Shown in pieces: positions 1 through 7,408 of a stretch of 64,000 nucleotides of DNA (position 1 is its first letter; the number at the start of each line of letters is the position of its first letter). This DNA is from Alphaproteobacteria bacterium (GTDB lineage: Bacteria > Pseudomonadota > Alphaproteobacteria > Micavibrionales > Micavibrionaceae). The notes under the pieces were generated by a model. That model had not been told where the DNA came from and did not search any database. It worked only from the letters and a program-made list of their open reading frames with translations. A program made the position numbers and the translations under genes. The DNA lies in the NCBI GenBank assembly GCA_020848095.1, contig JADLAT010000023.1, positions 24,775-88,774 on the forward strand, read 5' to 3'.

Positions 1-2
1 GC

Positions 3-1580
3 TGCAGCATCTTGAAATCCGTGGAGGTGGCGGCTGGCGGCGCGCAGTACCTTATCAATGACGATAGCGGCGCAGATCCCGCAGGATGGACACGCGGCGC
101 AACGTATTACACTGCCGTTAAGAACGCCATGAGCACAGGCCCGGAAACATCCGATTACGCCATTATTATTTCAGGGACGAATGATGCCAACCCCGCCGGG
201 GGGAACACCAAGGCCAAGCACAAGCAGGCGCTGGCAAAGCTGAAACAATTTATCCGTGAGGATTTTATATATTCCCAGTGCGGGTTTTTGCATATCCTCC
301 ACCGCAGCGATTTTGCGGGAAGTTCTGACACGCTGTATCAAGCCATCCGCGAAGCGCAGCTTGAGATGATTGCCGAGGATGACTGGTTCAAGCGCATGCC
401 CGATATGTATGATCTGGATCAGGCCGATCAATCACATTTTACAACAGGGGTCTATCAAACCGCTTTCGCCAGTCGTTATGCGAAGGCCGTGGCCTATGTT
501 TTCGGGAAAATTCCGACAACAGGGGTTTACGGGCCGGAAGTGACAGCGGCTGAATTTAACACCGATCATCTTTTACTGAGTGTGGCCCATGATGGCGGGA
601 GTGATTTTGCGACCATCCCGGCGCTGGCGGAAAATACCATCGGGCTTGAGATTGGCTCCGTAATCTATAAACCCTCCTCCATCACGCGGGTGGATGCCAC
701 AACGCTTAAATGTAATTTTGAGAATATCGGGCTTTTGGATGGGGCCATCGGCGCGGCCAAAATCGTTTATGGAACGATGGAGCCTTTATCCCTCACAGCG
801 CCAGAGGTGGTCAAGGACAATGCCACAGACGCGCGGCCTTTGCGCTCCAGCGTTTTGAGCGCGGTGAATAACGACCCGCTTTGGAATATCCATGATCTGG
901 ATCTGGATTTGATTGCCAAAACGGGCACGAAGACGTTTTCCGGTTCCGATGTCACGGGCATTACCGACCGGATGAACGGCACATGGACATCGCCCGATAA
1001 TTACTGGCCGTATTATGATGCGGCGGCGTTTGGCGGGGCCGGTGCGCTGACCTCCCCCGATGGCACAACGCTTTTAATCAGTGGCGCACCATTTACCAAG
1101 TCAAATACGGGCTGGGGCGGAATTGTTTTTGAAGCACCAGCAGTGACGGCCTCCAATAAATATCTTCTGACTTTTGGCCTGAACTCCGGAGGGGGTAACC
1201 AGAACACATTTTATATGACTACGGGCGGCGCATTATATATGCAAAGAAACCAGTCAAATGCGCCCGTTTTAATTTCAGGAGCGGCGGATTTACGCGGTCA
1301 GAAGCATATTTTGATCTGGAATTACCGCAGCACCGGCGCGGTAGATGTGTATTTGAATAATAACGCCGTGGTGACCTTTGATCCATCCGACAATTTAATT
1401 TCATGGGATTATATCACCCTGTTCAACCGCACGTTTTCCGAGACGGGCGGAACGGTGGGCTTTAAGATTGCCCGGCTCTGGCACAGGCACACGGCGCATG
1501 GCGTTAATCCGGATGATCCCGCCATTGCCGCTGTCATTGCTTTCTTTAACGCGCACTATGGGTTAGGCTTAGAGTCTTAA
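3..1580 (+). CDS. SGNH/GDSL-like hydrolase with C-terminal LamG-like region (5' end outside window)
   Basis: The reading frame is open from the first bases of the window, so the N-terminus is missing. A TTG at position 12 is an internal codon that could be mistaken for a start. Counting from that TTG, GTND at residues 55-58 fits SGNH block III, and DQSH at 139-142, followed by a TGVYQTAFASRYAKA helix, fits block V with its Asp-His pair. The block I serine (GDSL) would lie upstream of the window. After about residue 300 the sequence is rich in Gly, Thr and Asn and resembles a concanavalin/LamG-type beta sandwich. This suggests an exported carbohydrate esterase or surface protein. The family call rests on these two short blocks, so the exact substrate is unknown. 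Confidence 0.55.
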   Translation, partial: CSILKSVEVAAGGAQYLINDDSGADPAGWTRGATYYTAVKNAMSTGPETSDYAIIISGTNDANPAGGNTKAKHKQALAKLKQFIREDFIYSQCGFLHILHRSDFAGSSDTLYQAIREAQLEMIAEDDWFKRMPDMYDLDQADQSHFTTGVYQTAFASRYAKAVAYVFGKIPTTGVYGPEVTAAEFNTDHLLLSVAHDGGSDFATIPALAENTIGLEIGSVIYKPSSITRVDATTLKCNFENIGLLDGAIGAAKIVYGTMEPLSLTAPEVVKDNATDARPLRSSVLSAVNNDPLWNIHDLDLDLIAKTGTKTFSGSDVTGITDRMNGTWTSPDNYWPYYDAAAFGGAGALTSPDGTTLLISGAPFTKSNTGWGGIVFEAPAVTASNKYLLTFGLNSGGGNQNTFYMTTGGALYMQRNQSNAPVLISGAADLRGQKHILIWNYRSTGAVDVYLNNNAVVTFDPSDNLISWDYITLFNRTFSETGGTVGFKIARLWHRHTAHGVNPDDPAIAAVIAFFNAHYGLGLES

Positions 1581-1599
1581 CGATGAGCGTATTTACACT

Positions 1600-2376
1600 A
1601 TGTCTATTCTTCGAAAATTTTTTAAATGGCAATATGCTCTGTCGATGAAATTCGACAGGGCTTTTTTAGATAAAACCTATACGATTTATGGCACTACAGA
1701 TTTTCATGTAAGCCTGATTCCGGATTTCGTGCCGGCCGGGGCGGTGGTCTATGATATCGGCGGCGGAAAATGTCCGCATATTTTTCCCGCTCTGAAGGAA
1801 GAACGCAAGATCCGCAGCATCGGCGTTGATATCGATGAGCAGGAATTAGCGCGCGCACCACAAGGTGGATACGATCAGACCATCTGCGCCGATATTACAA
1901 AGACTACCGGACCCGGTTATGGCGATATTGTCATCAGCCGCGCAGTTCTGGAGCATGTCAAAGATGCCAAAGCGGCCCTTTTTAACATGGCCGGTTTTTT
2001 AAAGCCCGGCGGGTTGATTATTGCCTATGCGCCTTGCCGCAATGCATGGTTTGCCCGCTTGAACATGATTTTGCCCGAAGGGCTGAAAAAACGGCTTATA
2101 AATTATTTTTATACCGATGCCGGGCTGGCTGAAGTTATGGGGTTCAAAGCCTATTACAGCCATGGAACGCCCGCCGGTATAGAGGCCATTGCCCGTGAAG
2201 CGGGCCTGAGGATTGTCGAAAAACGCCTGTATTATATGAGCAATTATTTTGCATTTTTTACACCGTTTCATGTTTTCTGGCGGTTATACCAAATAACAAT
2301 GCGGGCTCTGGGTACGGAGCAATTCTGCGAGGGTTTTGCTTATGTCTTTGAAAAATCCGTGACCGGGGACGTATAA
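1600..2376 (+). CDS. Class I SAM-dependent methyltransferase
   Basis: This 258-residue protein has the methyltransferase-11 pattern. Motif I is VVYDIGGGKCPH near residue 47, an acidic residue ends the second strand (IGVDIDEQ), and VISRAVLEHV followed by FLKPGGLIIAYAP are the usual post-motif blocks. No membrane segment is seen. The ATG lies 19 bases after the preceding stop, with no clear Shine-Dalgarno sequence. Its last 37 bases overlap the end of the convergent O-antigen-ligase-like gene. The neighbourhood of ligase, acyltransferases and glycosyltransferase suggests methylation of a glycan or lipid precursor, but the substrate is not visible in the sequence. Confidence 0.8.
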   Translation: MSILRKFFKWQYALSMKFDRAFLDKTYTIYGTTDFHVSLIPDFVPAGAVVYDIGGGKCPHIFPALKEERKIRSIGVDIDEQELARAPQGGYDQTICADITKTTGPGYGDIVISRAVLEHVKDAKAALFNMAGFLKPGGLIIAYAPCRNAWFARLNMILPEGLKKRLINYFYTDAGLAEVMGFKAYYSHGTPAGIEAIAREAGLRIVEKRLYYMSNYFAFFTPFHVFWRLYQITMRALGTEQFCEGFAYVFEKSVTGDV

Positions 2377-3572
2377 TCCAGCCGTGATGCGCGGCGGCGA
2401 CGCGCCAGATCGGCAAAGTTTATTTCTTTATAGACATAACACACCGCCAGCAAGAGCCAGAAATCCGCCGTCCGGATATTCTGGTGCGTCAGCCCGTATA
2501 AAAACAATATCCCGATTAAGGAAATTACCAATAAATCATTATGGCGGCCTATATAAAAAAGAAGGCCAAGGAAAAGCAGGCTTCCCAAAAATCCATAAGC
2601 AAAAACCAGCGTACCCACACCGGAATGCATTTCAAGAGCGGTAGAAAAATCGGCAAATCTTGAATAACCGCCCTCACCCGCGCCGAAAATCAAAAATTCA
2701 GGATATTGAACAATCCGTAAATATCCGCGCCCGGCAACGGAATCGTCCCTTTCCCCCCCAATGTTTTCCAATCGTGACACCGCATTTGCAAGCGGGCCCA
2801 TGTTTTCGAGCAGATGTTCAAACCGAGAAACCTCAGAGAGGCCATAAATCAAAAAGAGAAAACCCGCAAAGAGTACGACCGCCCGCGTTTTCAAGGTCAG
2901 AGCCGGCACAATCACCAGCGTAGCCATCAGCAGGATGTAACAGATCAACCCCGCCTTAGAGAGGGAGAGGAGTTGCAGATATCCCAAAATCAATAACAGG
3001 CCTATATCAAGCAGATTAAGGCGGGCCTTGGCCTTCAGCACGATCAGCAACCCGGCAGCCATGAGCGACCAAAAGGCGAGCTGGTTCGGATTAATGAACG
3101 TACCAGTCTCCCGAAACCCACGCAAGCTGGGCAAAAATTGAATGACTAGAAACTCCACAATAATTGCGATCACCAGACCGTAATAAAGCGCCCGCCATGT
3201 TTTTTGCGGGGAACGGCGCATCAGGGAAATTACCAGAATAAAGAAGCTGGCGTTATAGAGGTAATAAAAGCTGCTTTTGAGGAATGTAAAATCCGGCAGA
3301 GCGATGTAGTGGATCATATTGATCAAAAACGTAAACGCACCAAAACCCAGCGCATAGAGAAACACCGGATCGAACCGCGATTGCGCACGCGCAATAAAGG
3401 CCAGAAAGTTAATGCCGATCGCCAGCGCAATCACAAAATCTGCAGGCTGCGGCAGCCCGCTGGGGAAGATTAGAAATATGGACGTAACCATGTAGATGAA
3501 AATCGCAGCATTGCCAAAATACACAGCCCAAGGTAGCTTTTTAAAGGGCATTTCTGGATTAAAGGAATTCAT
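2340..3572 (-). CDS. O-antigen ligase / Wzy-like polymerase membrane protein
   Basis: A 410-residue, very hydrophobic protein with about eleven predicted membrane helices. The features fitting the Wzy_C / O-antigen ligase family are GTFINPNQLAFW in mid-protein, a short periplasmic loop with AGRG, and MHSGVGTLVFAYG before the final helices. Proteins of this family join or polymerise undecaprenyl-linked oligosaccharides at the periplasmic face of the inner membrane. Sequence alone cannot separate ligase from polymerase. The ATG lies immediately next to the possible GTG start of the divergent transglutaminase-like gene, so the two promoters must lie inside each other's coding sequence. Confidence 0.8.
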   Translation of the reverse strand: MNSFNPEMPFKKLPWAVYFGNAAIFIYMVTSIFLIFPSGLPQPADFVIALAIGINFLAFIARAQSRFDPVFLYALGFGAFTFLINMIHYIALPDFTFLKSSFYYLYNASFFILVISLMRRSPQKTWRALYYGLVIAIIVEFLVIQFLPSLRGFRETGTFINPNQLAFWSLMAAGLLIVLKAKARLNLLDIGLLLILGYLQLLSLSKAGLICYILLMATLVIVPALTLKTRAVVLFAGFLFLIYGLSEVSRFEHLLENMGPLANAVSRLENIGGERDDSVAGRGYLRIVQYPEFLIFGAGEGGYSRFADFSTALEMHSGVGTLVFAYGFLGSLLFLGLLFYIGRHNDLLVISLIGILFLYGLTHQNIRTADFWLLLAVCYVYKEINFADLARRRRASRLDYTSPVTDFSKT

Positions 3573-4328
3573 GTGAGATTACGATGTTGTTGCAAAACAG
3601 GTAGAATGGCCATAGCAGGCGTGGCCTTAATGGTTTTTAGTTTAATCGTCTTCCTGGGTTTGCACAATGTCAGTTCACGCATTACGGATCAGGACCGGTA
3701 TTATATTCAGAAAATTCTGGAGGATGCCGGTTTTAGTGCCTTAAGCTCCCGCGGCGATTTTGACACCGAAATTGCAGCGATTCTGGCCATTCAAAACGCC
3801 GCGTTTCATACGGCGCCCGCAACCGGGCTTATCCCCTTAAACACCCCGCGCGAGCCGAAAAATCTCTACGAGGCCGAAGCCGCCTATTGCAGCGACCGGG
3901 CGCGGTTTATTGAAAAAGCTCTGCGGCTTTACGGTTTCAAGGCCCGTTTTGCCAGCATTTACGAAAATACACCGGACAAAAATTTTATACAGACGCTTCT
4001 GACCAAGGGGCTGGAGGGGGCGCATTCGCATGCCGTGGTGGAGGTGAAAACCACTAAAGGCTGGCTGGTGATTGACACGCGTACGCACTGGATTTCTCTG
4101 GATTGGCACAATAATCCGCATGATTTGCGGGAGATCCAGCGCTTTGCCGCAGAGAAAACATGGCCGGAATGGTCCGCTCTTTCAAAAGAACCCATGTTTT
4201 TCCTCATGAAAGATCCATTTTACATTCTTTATGGGGTATACTCCCGTCATGGGCGGTTCTACGCGCCCTATACCCCTTATGTTCCCGATATTGATTTCAC
4301 GCAGCTTTTGAATAATTTCACGCCATGA
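3573..4328 (+). CDS. Transglutaminase-like (cysteine protease fold) membrane-anchored protein
   Basis: First gene of a four-gene operon. After an N-terminal membrane anchor, the protein carries the Cys-His-Asp order of the transglutaminase-like superfamily: Cys in AAYCSDRARFIEKAL, His in GAHSHAVVEV and Asp in GWLVIDTRTHW. The catalytic part should sit in the periplasm. The GTG at 3573 has an AAGGA six bases upstream, but an ATG at 3606 would begin directly at the hydrophobic segment (240 residues), so the start is unsettled. The stop overlaps the next start by four bases (ATGA), which indicates translational coupling. The substrate is unknown; relatives hydrolyse or cross-link peptides. Confidence 0.72.
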   Translation: MRLRCCCKTGRMAIAGVALMVFSLIVFLGLHNVSSRITDQDRYYIQKILEDAGFSALSSRGDFDTEIAAILAIQNAAFHTAPATGLIPLNTPREPKNLYEAEAAYCSDRARFIEKALRLYGFKARFASIYENTPDKNFIQTLLTKGLEGAHSHAVVEVKTTKGWLVIDTRTHWISLDWHNNPHDLREIQRFAAEKTWPEWSALSKEPMFFLMKDPFYILYGVYSRHGRFYAPYTPYVPDIDFTQLLNNFTP

Positions 4329-5392
4329 TCGCCGAAAGCCAGCTTACAAAAAAAACCAGTTTTATGGTCTTGCAGGTCTGGCGGGCGCTGGCGGCGTTTA
4401 TCGTTATGGCCGGGCATGCAAATAACGAGGCGATGAATATCGCCAAAAACACCGATATGTTTTATCCGTTTTCCCGTTACCCCAGTGGGGTGGGCGTTGA
4501 TATTTTCTTTGTCATCAGCGGCTTTGTGATTGTTTACGCCAGCCGTAATCTGATTGGCCGGGCGGGGCGCTGGCGCGGGTTCATGTGCCGCCGTTTGATC
4601 CGTATTGTGCCGCTATACTGGTTTTACACCAGCTTGATGCTGGGCATTGCCTTTATCCTGCCGCAGGTTTTTGATACGGCAAGGCCGGAGTTCTGGCACC
4701 TTGTGCAGTCCTATTTCTTTATCCCGCATGTCCGGCCCTTTGGCGATGCGGTGCGGCCCTATCTGGCTTTGGGGTGGTCGCTCAATTACGAGATGTATTT
4801 TTATGTGATTTTTGCCGCGCTGATGTGTTTACCGTTAAATCGTATGATGGGTGCGCTTTTGCTGTTTTTGATCTCCAGCGTGCTTATCGGTCTGTCTTTA
4901 CCGCCGGGGGCGATGCCCTTGAAATTCTGGTTTGATCCTTATGTTCTGGAGTTTTTAAGCGGAGCCTTGCTGGCCTATGTGTTTTTGCGCGGATGGCGTC
5001 TACCGAAGGCAGCCTTCTGGCCCATGGTGGCTTTGGGTTTTGGGGGTTTAGTTTATATCGTGATCCCGGAAAGTTATAGCGTTGAAGGGCAATTGCTGCG
5101 CTTTTTTATCAGTATTTTATTTGTGGCCGCCGCCGTTTTGCCGCGCGGGGTTGAGGATATGGCTCCGCCAAAAATTCTGGTGGCTTTAGGGGATAGTTCC
5201 TATTCGCTCTATCTCTCCCACCCGTTTGCGATGGGGGCGGTGCAACTTGTCTGTATGAAGCTGGGGGCGCCACTGCCGCTTTTTGTTGTGCTGACGATTA
5301 TTGCCGCTCTGATCGCCGGGCATGTGTCCTATTTGATGATTGAGCGCCCCGTTCAAAAGTTTCTGCTAAACCGTCTGGAGAGAGAGAAATGA
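4325..5392 (+). CDS. Acyltransferase family 3 (OafA/YrhL-like) membrane protein
   Basis: A 355-residue integral membrane protein of the acyltransferase-3 family. LQVWRALAAFIVMAGHA holds the conserved Arg and His of the first helix, GVDIFFVISGFVI is the second family signature, and the R-R-L-I-R-I-V-P-L-Y-W block follows. About ten helices are predicted. Such proteins move acyl groups across the inner membrane onto sugars of LPS, peptidoglycan or exopolysaccharide. No C-terminal SGNH domain is present, and the protein ends soon after the last helix. It overlaps both flanking genes by four bases and so is made together with the transglutaminase-like and HTTM-like proteins. Confidence 0.88.
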   Translation: MIAESQLTKKTSFMVLQVWRALAAFIVMAGHANNEAMNIAKNTDMFYPFSRYPSGVGVDIFFVISGFVIVYASRNLIGRAGRWRGFMCRRLIRIVPLYWFYTSLMLGIAFILPQVFDTARPEFWHLVQSYFFIPHVRPFGDAVRPYLALGWSLNYEMYFYVIFAALMCLPLNRMMGALLLFLISSVLIGLSLPPGAMPLKFWFDPYVLEFLSGALLAYVFLRGWRLPKAAFWPMVALGFGGLVYIVIPESYSVEGQLLRFFISILFVAAAVLPRGVEDMAPPKILVALGDSSYSLYLSHPFAMGAVQLVCMKLGAPLPLFVVLTIIAALIAGHVSYLMIERPVQKFLLNRLEREK

Positions 5393-6999
5393 ATCTGTTC
5401 ACAAATATGCGCGCCTTGCGGCTGGAGATAACCGGGCCGGAATTTAAGAACTTTGCGCTTTTGTTGCTGGCCAGTATCGCCGTTTTTTTTGTCTTTAAAT
5501 GCGCCGGATTTTATACCGTTGAGAAGATCAGCAGTGCGTTTTTTCTGATTGTGCTGGGCGTTGCGGCGGCGGGCAGTTTTTTGAAGATGTCCGATTTTGT
5601 ACTGCCCAGCCGGATTGTGCTGCGGACAATTTTCGGCCTGTTTGGGCTGTATGTTCTGGCGGCCTATCCGACCATGCCGGATGCGGGGCTATCCGCTCTG
5701 GATGGCTGGCTTTTGCACTATGGACGTTTCGTAGCCGCAGGGTTTGCGGCGCTGGCTTTACTACGTCCGTCTTTCGGCTTGGTGCTGCTGGCCTATATTT
5801 TCTGGTTCAAGGGACAGCTCAGTGCGTTTTTTATCGCCAAGCTGTCCGTGACCGATTATATGCCCTTGATCGAGGTGGCGGCCTTTATTGTGATTGCGCA
5901 GATGATCTGGATGGTATTTGCCCGGCTTAAGCTCTATCCACCCGAAGCGCCGCGCGATGAGCGGATTTTAAACACAGGCGAGAAAATTTTCCTCTGCGCC
6001 GTGGCGGTCCATATGGCCAATTATTTTTACTCTGCCGTTCAAAAAATCCTGATCGGGGATCACCCGCTGAGCTGGGTTTTAGAAAACCAGACGCAGGTTT
6101 TAACCAGTAATGCTCTGGCTTACGGCCAGCTGCCCATAAGTTTCAGTCCGTTTTTAACCGGGCTTTCCTATGACGGATTGGCCTTATTGATTGTTGCGGT
6201 TAATTTCGTTTTATTTTTCGGCCAGCTTTTTTCCCTGATTGCCCTGTTGCGCGTGCGCTGGGGGATATGGACGACGCTGTTTTACGATTTAACCCATGTG
6301 GTGATTTTTATCACCAGCGGAATCTTTTTTTACAAATGGATTATTCTTAATCTCTCGGTTGTGATGGCGCTGGAGACGCTGAAAAAGCGCGTTGTCAGCC
6401 CCGCTATCGGTTTGTTGCTCATGTGTATGGTTGTGAGCGCCCCTGCCGCCTTTTGGGTGGCGCATCTGGGGTGGTGGGACACGCCCCAGACCAATATTGA
6501 ATATTTCAGCGCGATAACGAAAGATGGCCGGGAAATCAAGGTTCCCAGCAATTATTTCGGCGGATTTTCCATTGCGGTAGGCCAGCAGCGCCTTATTCCG
6601 GATAAGACGGAAGGGTTTTTGCCCACCACGACTTACGGTCTGACCCGCGATCAACATATTATGGAGCAAGGTCTGGCCTGTCGTCTGGAAAATGGTGCGG
6701 GCGATGTGATTACAACCGTCTTTGCCGACCCGGAAAACAAGATTGAGCCGTTTATCCGCGCCTATCATCAATGGGTTTTAAAGCGGGCCGGGCCAGACGG
6801 CCATTGGTCGTTTGATCTTTACCCGCATCATATTTTCTCTTTTCCGTGGGATTTCACAGCATTTAACACCTTGAATTTAAATGATATCGCCACATATCGT
6901 TATACGATACAATCGGCATGTGTCCGCATGGAAAAAGGCCGGGCCGTTATAACCGTTACGAAAGAAGGCCATCATGACATCCGCCTCGATACCCCCTGA
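5389..6999 (+). CDS. HTTM-like polytopic membrane protein
   Basis: A 536-residue protein with roughly twelve membrane helices in the first 355 residues and a soluble C-terminal portion of about 170 residues that probably faces the periplasm. The stretch HMANYFYSAVQKILIGDHPLSW and the later RWGIWTTLFYDLTHV helix resemble the HTTM (vitamin-K-dependent carboxylase-like) membrane domain. That resemblance is by pattern only and is not certain. The strongest support is the next gene, a DCC-family thiol protein; DCC proteins are frequent partners of HTTM proteins. The start overlaps the acyltransferase stop by four bases. A plain multi-helix protein of unknown function is the alternative. Confidence 0.6.
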   Translation: MNLFTNMRALRLEITGPEFKNFALLLLASIAVFFVFKCAGFYTVEKISSAFFLIVLGVAAAGSFLKMSDFVLPSRIVLRTIFGLFGLYVLAAYPTMPDAGLSALDGWLLHYGRFVAAGFAALALLRPSFGLVLLAYIFWFKGQLSAFFIAKLSVTDYMPLIEVAAFIVIAQMIWMVFARLKLYPPEAPRDERILNTGEKIFLCAVAVHMANYFYSAVQKILIGDHPLSWVLENQTQVLTSNALAYGQLPISFSPFLTGLSYDGLALLIVAVNFVLFFGQLFSLIALLRVRWGIWTTLFYDLTHVVIFITSGIFFYKWIILNLSVVMALETLKKRVVSPAIGLLLMCMVVSAPAAFWVAHLGWWDTPQTNIEYFSAITKDGREIKVPSNYFGGFSIAVGQQRLIPDKTEGFLPTTTYGLTRDQHIMEQGLACRLENGAGDVITTVFADPENKIEPFIRAYHQWVLKRAGPDGHWSFDLYPHHIFSFPWDFTAFNTLNLNDIATYRYTIQSACVRMEKGRAVITVTKEGHHDIRLDTP

Positions 7000-7408
7000 A
7001 GCCGCTATAAACTCCGGCGCTGCGCCGGAGGGGAACTGGATTGTCTATGACGGGGACTGCCCGTTTTGTAAAAATTATATGCGCCTGAACAAGCTAAAAG
7101 AAACGATCGGCCCGGTGCGGATTGTGAATGCGCGCAGCGGCGGAGCGGAAGTTGAATATATAAAAACACAGGGGCTTGATCTGGATGAGGGCATGGCCAT
7201 GTATTATGAAGGGCAGCTTTATCACGGGGGGGACTGCCTGAATATGATGGCGCTGCTCTCCAGCGATTCCGGGGCTTTCAACCGCCTAAGCGCCTGGGTT
7301 TTTAGATCAAAAACCCGCGCCCGTGCGTTGTATCCGACCTTGAAATGCGGGCGTAACATGGCCTTGCGGGTCTTAGGACGCTCCAAGATTTCCGGTGAAA
7401 AGTTCTAG
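6974..7408 (+). CDS. DCC-family thiol-disulfide oxidoreductase (DUF393)
   Basis: A 144-residue soluble protein with the DUF393/DCC signature VYDGDCPFCKNYM near residue 25, that is D-G-D-C-x-x-C, followed by the family-typical helix ending GGDCLNMMALL. These proteins have a thioredoxin-like fold and are assumed to exchange disulfides. The ORF begins inside the last 26 bases of the HTTM-like gene, so expression is coupled to it. The stop codon overlaps that of the convergent RTX gene by four bases. No signal peptide is seen, so it probably acts on the cytoplasmic side of its membrane partner. Confidence 0.85.
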   Translation: MTSASIPPEAAINSGAAPEGNWIVYDGDCPFCKNYMRLNKLKETIGPVRIVNARSGGAEVEYIKTQGLDLDEGMAMYYEGQLYHGGDCLNMMALLSSDSGAFNRLSAWVFRSKTRARALYPTLKCGRNMALRVLGRSKISGEKF

